25,133 bases of DNA from Candidatus Parcubacteria bacterium (GTDB lineage Bacteria > Patescibacteriota > Microgenomatia > UBA12405). Below, piece after piece: positions 14,837-21,813 of this stretch. The position numbers and the translations under genes were made by a program. The DNA lies in NCBI GenBank assembly GCA_023443725.1, contig JAEZTF010000017.1:1-25133 (forward strand), read 5' to 3'. Position 1 is the first letter of the stretch, and every line of letters begins with the position of its first letter. Below the pieces are notes generated by a model. It did not search any database, was not told the origin of the DNA, and saw only the letters and a program-made list of their open reading frames with translations.

Positions 14837-16609
14837 CTATTTTATCAGATTTAAAGATTTTTTTGAAATCTGATCAGTAATCTTTTCCAAAAACTCATTA
14901 AGTTGCATGACACCAAGATCTTGACCATCGCGCTGACGAACAGAAATAGTCTTATTTTCGGCTTCTCTACCACCAACTATGATCATATAAGGAATTTTTT
15001 CGCCAGCAGCATTTCTAATTTTATTTTGCATAGTTTCGGCCTTATCGTCGATTTCAACTCGAATATCTTTTTGAACAAACTCTTGTTTTATTTTTTGAGC
15101 ATATTCTAGTTGTTTGTCAGTAATTGGAATAATTTCAATTTGAACTGGAGATAACCAAGTTGGAAAAGCACCACCAAATTGTTCAATTAAAATACCCATA
15201 CATCGCTCAAGAGCGCCAGAAATAGCTCGATGAATAACGACTGGTCTTTCTTTTTCACCTTGTTCATTAATAAAAGAAAGATCAAATCTTTCAGGTAAAT
15301 TAAAGTCACATTGAATGGTAGCTAATTGCCATTCTCGTTTAAGAGCATCTTTGAACATGAAATCTAATTTTGGTCCATAAAAAGCAGCTTCATCAATACC
15401 AATCTGATAAGGTAATTGGTTTTTGTCACAAATATCTTTGAGAACTGATTCGGCTTTGTTCCAAACTTCGTCAGAACCAAGATATTTACCTTTTGGTCCA
15501 CGAACAGAAAGTCTAACCCAATAATCTTTCAACATATCGAAAGTAGAATAGAATTCTTTGACAATGTCGATAATGATAGGGATTTCTGTTTCTAGTTGAG
15601 AAATGCGACAAAACAAGTGACCATCGTCTTGGGTGATAGATCTTACTCTGGTTAAACCAGAAAGTTCTCCGGCCTTTTCATCACGATAGACAGTGGCTGG
15701 TTCGAAATAACGAATTGGCATATCACGATAGCTAAATTGATTATCGGCAAAAATTTGCATATGGTGAGGACAATTCATTGGCTTAAGATAGAAAACTTCA
15801 TCTTTGTCTTTGCCATAGACTTTAAAAATATTGTCGCCAAACTTTTCAGCATGACCTGAAGTAATATAAAGATTTTCTTTGGTAATATGGGGAGTCCAAA
15901 CTTGTGAATAACCTTTATTTTTATGCAAATCCCAAAGATATTTTTCCAATTCTTTTCTAATAATCATGCCGTGGGGTTGAAGTAATGGTAAACCAGCACC
16001 AACTAAATTAGAAATGGTAAATAATTTTAATTTTTGTCCCAAAATACGGTGGTCTCTTTTTTTGGCTTCTTCAATCAAATTTAAATATTCATCTAATTCT
16101 GTTTGGGATTCAAAAGCAGTACCGTAAACACGAGTAAGCATTTTATTTTTTTCATCGCCATGCCAATAAGCACCAGCAATTGAAAGTAATTTAACAGCTT
16201 TTATTTGATTGGTTGAATTAACATGAGGACCAGCGCAAAGATCAACAAATTCCTCACCTGTCTTATAAATAGTAATAACTTCTCCTCTGTCTTGGATAGA
16301 ATCAAGCCATTCCATTTTGTATGGATTATCTTTAAACATTTTTTTGGCTTCGTCTAAACTGATTTCTTGTCGAACTATAGGTAAGTTTTCTTTGATAATT
16401 TTGTTTATTTCTGCTTCTATAGCGGGAAAATCAGTATCACTGATTTTAAAATCACCTACTGGTTCGAAGTCGAAATAAAAACCGTCGTCGGTAGCTGGAC
16501 CCATGGCCATAATAAATTTGTTTGGGTATAGACGTTGAACAGCTTGAGTCAAGACATGCTCGGCTGAATGACGCATTAAATGAAGTAAATCTGAATTTTT
16601 AGAAGACAT
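14837..16609 (-). CDS. thrS: Threonyl-tRNA synthetase lacking the TGS domain
   Basis: This 590-residue class II synthetase charges tRNA-Thr. It begins at the editing domain: RHSAEHVLTQAVQRLYP at residue 13 (HxxxH zinc/editing motif) and DLCAGPHVN near residue 124. The catalytic core has MNCPHHMQIF (zinc Cys/His), motif 2 with YRDEKAGELSGLTRVRSITQDDGH and motif 3 with AISGALERCMGILIEQFGG. The anticodon-binding domain follows (VQIEIIPI to the C-terminus). The N-terminal TGS domain of about 60 residues found in E. coli ThrRS is missing and no in-frame start exists upstream. The promoter TGTTAAAAT gives a leader of about 35 bases. Confidence 0.96.
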   Translation of the reverse strand: MSSKNSDLLHLMRHSAEHVLTQAVQRLYPNKFIMAMGPATDDGFYFDFEPVGDFKISDTDFPAIEAEINKIIKENLPIVRQEISLDEAKKMFKDNPYKMEWLDSIQDRGEVITIYKTGEEFVDLCAGPHVNSTNQIKAVKLLSIAGAYWHGDEKNKMLTRVYGTAFESQTELDEYLNLIEEAKKRDHRILGQKLKLFTISNLVGAGLPLLQPHGMIIRKELEKYLWDLHKNKGYSQVWTPHITKENLYITSGHAEKFGDNIFKVYGKDKDEVFYLKPMNCPHHMQIFADNQFSYRDMPIRYFEPATVYRDEKAGELSGLTRVRSITQDDGHLFCRISQLETEIPIIIDIVKEFYSTFDMLKDYWVRLSVRGPKGKYLGSDEVWNKAESVLKDICDKNQLPYQIGIDEAAFYGPKLDFMFKDALKREWQLATIQCDFNLPERFDLSFINEQGEKERPVVIHRAISGALERCMGILIEQFGGAFPTWLSPVQIEIIPITDKQLEYAQKIKQEFVQKDIRVEIDDKAETMQNKIRNAAGEKIPYMIIVGGREAENKTISVRQRDGQDLGVMQLNEFLEKITDQISKKSLNLIK

Positions 16610-16650
16610 ATTTTTAATTTTTTTTGATTAATAAAGTAAAATACTGTTTT

Positions 16651-16659
16651 ATTTTAACA
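16651..16659 (-). promoter_or_regulatory. Extended -10 promoter for the thrS-infC-rpmI-rplT operon
   Basis: The minus strand reads TGTTAAAAT with the hexamer at 16656-16651. The predicted start near 16644 gives a leader of about 35 A/T-rich bases with no Shine-Dalgarno. Confidence 0.4.
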
Positions 16660-16686
16660 GGAAAATTAGATCAGCCCAAAGAGGAC

Positions 16687-16705
16687 ATAGCCCTTTTTGG
16701 GCTAT
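16687..16705. promoter_or_regulatory. 19-bp palindrome between divergent thrS and glycosyltransferase genes
   Basis: ATAGCCC (16687-16693), TTTTT, GGGCTAT (16699-16705). A further AGCCC sits at 16675-16679. It has no T-run after either arm, so it does not look like a terminator. It lies upstream of the predicted thrS transcription start, consistent with an operator. No gene was seen in 16610-16788. Confidence 0.35.
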
Positions 16706-16776
16706 TTAGTCAAAAAAAATTTAATACAAACAACACATTTCATGCTTGGTTGGAGTATAACATAAAAAAATTCGGG

Positions 16777-16782
16777 TATTAT
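16777..16782 (+). promoter_or_regulatory. -10 element TATTAT of the glycosyltransferase gene, leaderless
   Basis: TATTAT ends 7 positions before the ATG at 16789. An alternative -10 (TATAAC, 16756-16761) would give a leader of about 20 bases. No convincing -35 accompanies either. Confidence 0.35.
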
Positions 16783-16788
16783 TAAGTT

Positions 16789-18222
16789 ATGATGAAATTT
16801 AAAAAACATTTTTGGAAATTATTGTTAGGAATAATTTTATTGGCGGGAGCGGTAATTAGATTAAAAGGTTTTATGGATTTGCCAATTGATGCTCATCCAA
16901 TGCGACAAACAGACACAGAATGTGTGGCTTATTATTTATTTTCTGGTAAAGCAAATTTTTTATATCCAAAATCATGTTTAATGAGGCCAGTATCTAATAT
17001 AGATGGTTATTTCTTTTTGGAGGTGCCGTTTTATGAAGGATTAATTGCTTTTGGTTATAAAATTTTTGGAACTAATTTTTGGGTGGCAAGAATGATTAAT
17101 ATGATTTTGTATTTGATTGGATCTTTGGCGTTGTTTAGTCTAATCAAAAGTTGGTGGAATAAAAAAATGGCTTTGTTTAGTGTACTTATTTTTAGTTTTA
17201 TACCAGCAAGTATATTTTTTGTGGGTCATGCATTACATCCAGATGCCTTGGCAGTTAGTTTTATTTTAATATCTTTGTTTTTTGGTTGGCAATATAAACA
17301 AAAAGGAAAAATTATTTATTTGATTTTATCAGGATTGATTTTGGGAATAAGTGTGGCCAGTCGGCCTTTTGGATTGATTTGCTTACCATTATTGTTTTAT
17401 TTTTTGTTTTTGAAAAAAGCTAATTGGCGAGATTATTTAATTTTATTATTATTGAGTGGAAGTATTTATGGTTGGTGGTGGTGGCGAACAAAAACACTAG
17501 GGATAGATATGAGTTGGGAAAACTGGGTATTATCGGGACGAGAAATTCTTTTTCATTTTGAAAATTTAAAGAAATTGATTTGGAGAAATATGATGGGAGA
17601 AGTAATGGGAAGAACTGCCTCTGGTTTGGCAGGACTGGGATTGTTTATAGGAATAATCAAAAAAGATAGACGAATAATACCGCTTATTTTGTGGATTGGT
17701 GGAGTTTTTGTTTATTGGATTTTGGTGCCAAATGGAAATTTAACTCATCAATATTATGCTGACGTTTATATTCCTTTGGTAGTGATTTTGGCAGCAATTG
17801 GAATTGATTGGATTTGGAATAAAAATAAATTGATAGCACTTTTAATAATTCCAGTTTTAATTTATAACGGAATTAGAACCAGTAGCTATTATTATCAAAG
17901 ACAAATTGAGGCTGATCTGGATATAAAAGTTGCGGAGGAAATTAAACAAGAAATTCCTGAAGACAAAAAAATAATTTACCTAAACAAAGGCAATTCAGTA
18001 CCATTGTCTTTGTCACATCGACAAGGGTGGATGTTGGGAGAATGGCCGACAGATGTGGCGGTTCATAATTGGGCGTTTATGGAAATGAGACATTACCAAT
18101 TTGATTATATTGTCGAGCCAAAACATAAAAAAGATATTTCTGATGATGAATTTAGAATTATCAAACAAAACTACCCGCTAGTAAAAGAATTGGAACATAT
18201 TAGGATTTATAAATATCAATAA
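16789..18222 (+). CDS. GT-C family membrane glycosyltransferase (ArnT/PMT-like)
   Basis: A 477-residue polytopic protein with about 10-12 hydrophobic segments. The first helix (about residues 9-26) is followed by an external loop with DAHPMRQTDTECVAYYLF (about residues 34-51), corresponding to the acidic first loop of GT-C enzymes of the PMT/ArnT kind, which use polyprenyl-phosphate sugars. Later features include a Trp/Arg-rich WWWWRTK stretch (about 225-231), and the C-terminal 100 residues form a soluble domain. It probably adds sugars to a lipid or protein on the outer face of the membrane. The substrate cannot be told. It stands alone between thrS and tRNA-Val and has its own promoter and terminator. 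Confidence 0.75.
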   Translation: MMKFKKHFWKLLLGIILLAGAVIRLKGFMDLPIDAHPMRQTDTECVAYYLFSGKANFLYPKSCLMRPVSNIDGYFFLEVPFYEGLIAFGYKIFGTNFWVARMINMILYLIGSLALFSLIKSWWNKKMALFSVLIFSFIPASIFFVGHALHPDALAVSFILISLFFGWQYKQKGKIIYLILSGLILGISVASRPFGLICLPLLFYFLFLKKANWRDYLILLLLSGSIYGWWWWRTKTLGIDMSWENWVLSGREILFHFENLKKLIWRNMMGEVMGRTASGLAGLGLFIGIIKKDRRIIPLILWIGGVFVYWILVPNGNLTHQYYADVYIPLVVILAAIGIDWIWNKNKLIALLIIPVLIYNGIRTSSYYYQRQIEADLDIKVAEEIKQEIPEDKKIIYLNKGNSVPLSLSHRQGWMLGEWPTDVAVHNWAFMEMRHYQFDYIVEPKHKKDISDDEFRIIKQNYPLVKELEHIRIYKYQ

Positions 18223-18252
18223 AATCGACAAAATTGATAACCTCTTTTTTTT
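18214..18252 (+). terminator. Weak intrinsic terminator after the glycosyltransferase
   Basis: TATCAAT (18214-18220) and ATTGATA (18233-18239) form a perfect but AT-rich 7-bp stem with a 12-base loop, followed by T8 at 18245-18252. It overlaps the stop codon of the gene. Confidence 0.45.
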
Positions 18253-18267
18253 GGTAGAAAAATAAGT

Positions 18268-18273
18268 TATACT
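18268..18273 (+). promoter_or_regulatory. -10 element TATACT of tRNA-Val
   Basis: TATACT lies 14 positions before the first tRNA base. The -35 position at a 17-base spacer is TTTTTT, so the upstream part is weak. Confidence 0.4.
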
Positions 18274-18286
18274 TTCCGGTACTTTA

Positions 18287-18360
18287 GAGTCTATAGCTCA
18301 GTTGGTTAGAGCGCTTCGTTGACATCGAAGAGGTCAGAGGTTCGAGTCCTCTTAGACTCA
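18287..18360 (+). tRNA. tRNA-Val(GAC)
   Basis: Standard 74-base cloverleaf. The acceptor GAGTCTA pairs with TAGACTC, the D-arm is GCTC/GAGC, the anticodon arm is CTTCG-TTGACAT-CGAAG with GAC at 18321-18323, and the T-arm is AGAGG-TTCGAGT-CCTCT. The discriminator is A. CCA is not encoded, so it must be added after transcription. Confidence 0.95.
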
Positions 18361-18364
18361 CTTT

Positions 18365-18937
18365 TTATTTTTTTGAAGGATGTTGAAGTCTATAAGATTG
18401 GAGTAAATCTAATTCATCCATTGATGATATTAATTTACCTTGACTTGATATTCTGACATTACTGTTTGAATATTCTCTGAATGTATGTCTATTAAAAATA
18501 GGTGGTTGTTGAGTGTCAGTTACTGATTGACTTTCTATTTTTGGAATTGAACTTTCGATTGGAGGTTGTGGAGAGTTTATTTTTTCTAAATCAATACGTG
18601 GTCGAAATAATTGAGCTACAGGCTCAATGATAGTTGATCTAACTTTTCTTCCAATATCATCTATTTTGTTTACTAGACTAAAAACACCAGGTCGTGGTAA
18701 TTCACGAACTAGTCCATGATTTCTTCTTACAAAAGGAATTACTGTATCCTCAAATGTGTGTGTTCTAAATGGTGGTGGATCGTCTGTTGATGGAAATGGT
18801 CTTCCTAAATGATCTTGAAGTGCTTGATATTTTGATTTAATTATTAGTTGATCATCTGGTGATTCACCTGGCCTACTTAAATAATCATTGATTACTTCTT
18901 GTCTATAACGGTTTCGTTTATATTCGCTTTCTGTCAT
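18365..18937 (-). CDS. Hypothetical soluble protein, 190 residues
   Basis: I do not recognise this protein. It is charged and Pro-rich, with no membrane segment or signal peptide. The N-terminus is highly polar (MTESEYKRNRYRQEVINDYL), the middle has Pro-rich stretches (STDDPPPFRTH, then PQPPIESSIPK) and a short helical segment (FSLVNKIDDIGRKVRSTI). Two short similar phrases, FRTHTFEDT and FNRHTFREY, occur about 95 residues apart. It follows the coiled-coil gene by 15 bases on the same strand and has no promoter of its own, so the two are probably one operon. The 3' end stops 4 bases from the convergent tRNA-Val. Confidence 0.6.
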   Translation of the reverse strand: MTESEYKRNRYRQEVINDYLSRPGESPDDQLIIKSKYQALQDHLGRPFPSTDDPPPFRTHTFEDTVIPFVRRNHGLVRELPRPGVFSLVNKIDDIGRKVRSTIIEPVAQLFRPRIDLEKINSPQPPIESSIPKIESQSVTDTQQPPIFNRHTFREYSNSNVRISSQGKLISSMDELDLLQSYRLQHPSKK

Positions 18938-18952
18938 TTTTAAAAATAATTA

Positions 18953-19525
18953 TTAATTGGCAGAGCGGGAGGCAGAGTGTTCACCACTTAATAAATATTG
19001 TTCTCCTCCACTCTTTTTATTTTTGGCCTTGTTCCAGAAAGAATTTTTACGCGATTTTTTATTGTTAAAACTTTCTAACCAGATTTGGGCTTCAGAAACA
19101 TTTTTTCGATAGTTGATAATAAAGGTTTTGAGTCGAGTAAGGAAATTGATTTGATACTCGCTAAAATCAGTAATATTTTGATCAACAGCTTTTTCAACGT
19201 CTGTAACTTCAGAATTTAAACTCTGAGCTTCTTGGACTAATTTTTTAATTTCTGATCTTAATTCTTGAATTTGTTGTTTAATTTCTTGAGTGTGTTGGTT
19301 GATAAAAACAGTTTGTTCTTGTTTGACAGATTGGGATAAAAATTCGCGATTCCAATCGACCGGTTTTTCTTTTTGGCCAAAATTAATACTTTCACCAGGA
19401 GATAGAGTACCAGAAGAACTGGTTTTTTTAGCAAAAGTTATGGAAGAATCTTTGATGATTTCGCCACTGTTTTGTTTGATGATTTTATTTTTCAAATTGG
19501 GTTTTTGCCCAAAACCACCTGCCAT
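18953..19525 (-). CDS. Conserved coiled-coil protein of Microgenomates type (possibly DUF5660)
   Basis: The 190-residue protein has a Ser/Gly-rich N-terminus, MAGGFGQKPNLKNKIIK at the start and the segment TLSPGESINFGQKEKPVDWN, then a long helical coiled-coil part (about residues 65-125, NQHTQEIKQQIQELRSEIKK) and a conserved-looking AQIWLESFNNKKSRKNSFW segment. The tail is EQYLLSGEHSASRSAN. I recall this layout from CPR proteins filed as DUF5660, but that memory is unverified. The function is unknown. TGATATAAT upstream is a consensus extended -10, and the predicted start of transcription is the ATG. Confidence 0.65.
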   Translation of the reverse strand: MAGGFGQKPNLKNKIIKQNSGEIIKDSSITFAKKTSSSGTLSPGESINFGQKEKPVDWNREFLSQSVKQEQTVFINQHTQEIKQQIQELRSEIKKLVQEAQSLNSEVTDVEKAVDQNITDFSEYQINFLTRLKTFIINYRKNVSEAQIWLESFNNKKSRKNSFWNKAKNKKSGGEQYLLSGEHSASRSAN

Positions 19526-19531
19526 GGCAGG

Positions 19532-19540
19532 ATTATATCA
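19532..19540 (-). promoter_or_regulatory. Consensus extended -10 promoter of the coiled-coil gene, leaderless
   Basis: On the minus strand TGATATAAT, with perfect TATAAT at 19537-19532. Its last base is exactly 7 positions before the ATG at 19525. This is the clearest example of the leaderless spacing in the window. Confidence 0.6.
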
Positions 19541-19548
19541 GAAAAGTT

Positions 19549-20358
19549 TTATTTTTTGAGGAATTCGAATACTTTTTGTTGAATCAAAATATAGCTGACC
19601 ATATTAATATTTTGAAGTAGAGCTGGATTTTTATCAGTGATATTTTTAATTTCTTCTGGAGTAACTTCAATTTTTTGGTCAACTGAGATTTTTTGAATAG
19701 CTAAATTAATAGTCCATTCTTCAACAATTTTTTTCTTAAGATTTTCTTGATAATCTTTAATATTGGTTTTTTGATTGGCTAAATATTGTTCAATGGTAAT
19801 ACCGGCTTGTTGAACTTGTTCAACTAAATGAGAAAGTTGATGTTGAACATCGGAATCAATTAATATTTGAGGTAAATCAACCTTGGCAACTGAGATTAAA
19901 GTTTTAACAATTTCTTCAGTTTTTTGATTTTCATCGGTAGCTTTAGATTCAGTTTTGGTTTTTTTAATTTTATCTAAATAATTTTTATCTAAAGTAATTT
20001 CAGGCATTTCACAAGCTGAAATTTCTATATCCCAATCTTGATCGAAACTTTCAATTTGTTTATTAAATTTAACTTGTGGCTGAATAATTGGTTTTAACTT
20101 ATTTTCATCAATAATTTCACCATATTTTTGAGAGATTAATTTTGAAGCGACTTCTTCAAATAGTTTTTCAAAAGAAACTTCTCTTTCAACTACATCTAAT
20201 GGAGCTTTACCCTTTCTAAAACCTTTAGTTTCAAAATTAGCTTGAATAGAAGCTAATACTTGTTGATGAGTTTTTTTAATCTCATCTTTGGTAATAATTA
20301 ACTTGACAACAAAGGATTTGTTGGCTTGTTTTTCGACAGTTGATTGATTTGTTTTCAT
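19549..20358 (-). CDS. tig: Trigger factor, short form lacking the PPIase domain
   Basis: A ribosome-bound chaperone of 269 residues (usual length about 430). The N-terminal ribosome-binding domain carries GFRKGKAP at residues 46-53, the L23-docking signature. After about residue 125, where the FKBP-type PPIase domain should begin, the sequence goes almost directly (KTKTESKATDENQKTEEI) to the C-terminal substrate-cradle domain (VDLPQILIDSDVQHQLSHL, about residues 160-269). The PPIase domain is dispensable in E. coli, so the protein may still be active. It is divergent from the muramidase-like gene with only 18-30 bases between start codons. Confidence 0.92.
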   Translation of the reverse strand: MKTNQSTVEKQANKSFVVKLIITKDEIKKTHQQVLASIQANFETKGFRKGKAPLDVVEREVSFEKLFEEVASKLISQKYGEIIDENKLKPIIQPQVKFNKQIESFDQDWDIEISACEMPEITLDKNYLDKIKKTKTESKATDENQKTEEIVKTLISVAKVDLPQILIDSDVQHQLSHLVEQVQQAGITIEQYLANQKTNIKDYQENLKKKIVEEWTINLAIQKISVDQKIEVTPEEIKNITDKNPALLQNINMVSYILIQQKVFEFLKK

Positions 20359-20368
20359 AAGTGGTCTT

Positions 20369-20375
20369 ATGATAC
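20369..20375. promoter_or_regulatory. Near-symmetric -10 element between divergent tig and muramidase-like genes
   Basis: TATGATA on the plus strand reads TATCATA on the minus, so the same seven bases offer a -10 hexamer in both directions. On the plus strand a TTGATT lies 19 bases upstream (20344-20349). Shared symmetric -10 elements are known to drive divergent transcription in bacteria. Confidence 0.35.
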
Positions 20376-20376
20376 C

Positions 20377-21000
20377 ATGTTTTTACAAATGGATAAGTTA
20401 CAATCGGTATTAAAGCGAGTCTTTTTTCTGTCGGGATTTTTGATGTTGGGAGTGGTTTTGTGTTTCTTTGAATTAATTGTGTTATCTAAAACATCTGATA
20501 ATAAGGTACTAGGAGTAAACACAGAAGAAACAATTAGAATTTTGGTAGGAAATAGTGAAACATTGGAAAATGAAAAATTGAAAGTTAACGAAAGTGCTTT
20601 AGGAGTTGATGCTCGACCAGTGATAATAAAAAGATATTTAGAAAAATATAAATCACCTTTAGTTCCCTATTCTGATTTGATCTATCAAGTATCAAAAGAC
20701 TATGGTTTTGAATATTACTGGATAGTGGCGATTGCTCAACAAGAATCTAATTTATGTAAAAAAGCTCCAGAAAATTCTCATAATTGTTGGGGCTATGGAA
20801 TTCATAAAAGAGGAACGTTAAAATTCGAAAATTATGAGTTAGCTATTAGGAGCTATGCAGAATATCTAAAACGAGAGTATTTTGATAAGGGTTTAAATAC
20901 ACCATCATTGATAATGAATAAATATTGTCCAAGTTCAAATGGTTCTTGGGCTCATGGAGTTCAGCAATTCATAGATGAGATGGAAAATGGAACGTTTTAA
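20377..21000 (+). CDS. Membrane-anchored lysozyme/glucosaminidase-like protein
   Basis: About 207 residues from the ATG at 20377 (203 from the ATG at 20389, which fits the promoter better). A start at 20344 would overlap the trigger factor gene and is unlikely. One hydrophobic anchor lies near the N-terminus (LKRVFFLSGFLMLGVVLCFFELIV), then a spacer, then a C-terminal domain of about 110 residues: LIYQVSKDYGFEYYWIVAIAQQESNLC, then NCWGYGIHKRGT, then SYAEYLKREYF. The AIAQQESN motif with its Glu and the following WGYG resemble lysozyme-like muramidases and glucosaminidases, implying peptidoglycan cleavage outside the membrane. The exact family is uncertain. Confidence 0.65.
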   Translation: MFLQMDKLQSVLKRVFFLSGFLMLGVVLCFFELIVLSKTSDNKVLGVNTEETIRILVGNSETLENEKLKVNESALGVDARPVIIKRYLEKYKSPLVPYSDLIYQVSKDYGFEYYWIVAIAQQESNLCKKAPENSHNCWGYGIHKRGTLKFENYELAIRSYAEYLKREYFDKGLNTPSLIMNKYCPSSNGSWAHGVQQFIDEMENGTF

Positions 21001-21019
21001 TGTGTAACTGATCTATATC

Positions 21020-21047
21020 TTGACATTCTTATAATATTTGATATACT
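21020..21047 (+). promoter_or_regulatory. Consensus promoter P1 upstream of efp / small RNA
   Basis: TTGACA (21020-21025), a 16-base spacer, and TATACT (21042-21047) with an extended TGA. This is the only perfect -35 in the window. Predicted start near 21054. Confidence 0.75.
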
Positions 21048-21053
21048 ACCTCT

Positions 21054-21101
21054 TAGATCCTGGGGTGGCTCCTCTAAAAGCATGCTCTGGGATTTTTTTT
21101 T
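21054..21101 (+). ncRNA. Candidate ~48-nt small RNA or efp leader attenuator
   Basis: From the P1 start the transcript folds with ATCC (21057-21060) pairing GGAT (21090-21093), and pairing continues through several G-U pairs to 21066 with 21084. Nine Ts follow (21093-21101). The stem is imperfect, so terminator strength is uncertain. The segment GGGGTG (21062-21067) is also complementary to CACCCC directly before the efp start (21122-21127), which gives an alternative fold. Whether this is a free small RNA or a 5' regulatory leader depends on how often RNA polymerase stops at the T-run. Confidence 0.4.
21062..21078 (+). repeat. Imperfect direct repeat, copy 1 (efp leader)
   Basis: The 17 bases here match 21796-21813 at 16 positions with one gap and one mismatch. 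The last ten, CTCCTCTAAA, are identical. Copy 2 lies just upstream of tRNA-Leu on the tRNA's strand, so RNA from copy 1 (plus) could pair with minus-strand RNA of copy 2. Confidence 0.6.
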
Positions 21102-21112
21102 GGTCTTTTTAG

Positions 21113-21121
21113 TGTTAAAAT
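21113..21121 (+). promoter_or_regulatory. Extended -10 promoter P2 for efp, nearly leaderless
   Basis: TGTTAAAAT with TAAAAT at 21116-21121. The last base is 8 positions before the ATG at 21129. The T-run of the preceding structure sits at the -35 position. Confidence 0.45.
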
Positions 21122-21128
21122 CACCCCT

Positions 21129-21695
21129 ATGGGAACAATATCAACATCACAATTCAAACGAGGTATTTATATTATCTTTCAAGATGAACCACATATGGTG
21201 GTGGACACATCTTTTGTATCCCCTGGAAAGGGTTCAGCCTTTTACAGAACTAAATTGAAAAATTTATATACTGGTAGAGTTGTGGAATATACTTACAAAT
21301 CGGGTGAAAAAGTAGAAGAAGTAATAGTAGAAACTCATGAAGCTGAATATTCTTATTCTGATGGATCTAATTATGTTTTTATTGAACCTAGATCGTTTGA
21401 ACAATATACTGTTCCGGCTGAAATTGTGGGTGATGATAAAGTTTATTTAAAAGAAGGTTTGTTGTATCGTATTAAATTTTATGACGAAAATCCGGTAGGT
21501 ATGAGTTTACCAAAAACGATTGCATTTAAAATAATTGAATCAGAAAATTCTATCAAAGGTGATACAGCTACAAGTGCTACAAAACAAGCTATTTTGGATA
21601 CTGGAATGAAAGTACAGGTGCCATTATTTATCAAAACTGGTGAAGAGATTTTGGTAAATACAGAAACAGGTCAATATTTGTCAAGAAAAAATTAA
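21129..21695 (+). CDS. efp: Translation elongation factor P
   Basis: The 188-residue protein has the three-domain EF-P fold: KOW-like N-domain (residues 1-65) with the tip SPGKGSAFYRTKLKN, where the Lys of PGKG corresponds to the residue that is post-translationally modified in many bacteria, and then two OB domains. The C-terminus carries the signature around KTGEEILVNTETGQYLSR. EF-P rescues ribosomes stalled at polyproline. No modification enzyme gene is seen in this window. Two promoters, P1 and P2, and a possible attenuator lie upstream. Confidence 0.96.
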   Translation: MGTISTSQFKRGIYIIFQDEPHMVVDTSFVSPGKGSAFYRTKLKNLYTGRVVEYTYKSGEKVEEVIVETHEAEYSYSDGSNYVFIEPRSFEQYTVPAEIVGDDKVYLKEGLLYRIKFYDENPVGMSLPKTIAFKIIESENSIKGDTATSATKQAILDTGMKVQVPLFIKTGEEILVNTETGQYLSRKN

Positions 21696-21713
21696 TTTTC
21701 CAAATAGTATTTG

Positions 21714-21795
21714 TGCCGCAGAGAGGACTCGAACCTCCATGTCTTTCGACACACGGTCCTAAGCCGTGCTTGTCTACCAATTTCAACACTGCGGC
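21714..21795 (-). tRNA. tRNA-Leu(TAG)
   Basis: 82 bases with a long variable arm, as expected for Leu. Acceptor GCCGCAG/CTGCGGC, anticodon arm CACGG-CTTAGGA-CCGTG (anticodon TAG), variable arm TGTCGAAAGACA, T-arm GGAGG-TTCGAGT-CCTCT. Discriminator A; CCA is not encoded (CAA follows). Confidence 0.95.
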
Positions 21796-21813
21796 GGGGT
21801 TGACTCCTCTAAA
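21796..21813 (+). repeat. Imperfect direct repeat, copy 2 (beside tRNA-Leu)
   Basis: Partner of 21062-21078. It begins immediately after the 5' base of tRNA-Leu, and its TCTAAA end forms part of the hairpin arm at 21808-21820. Confidence 0.6.
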
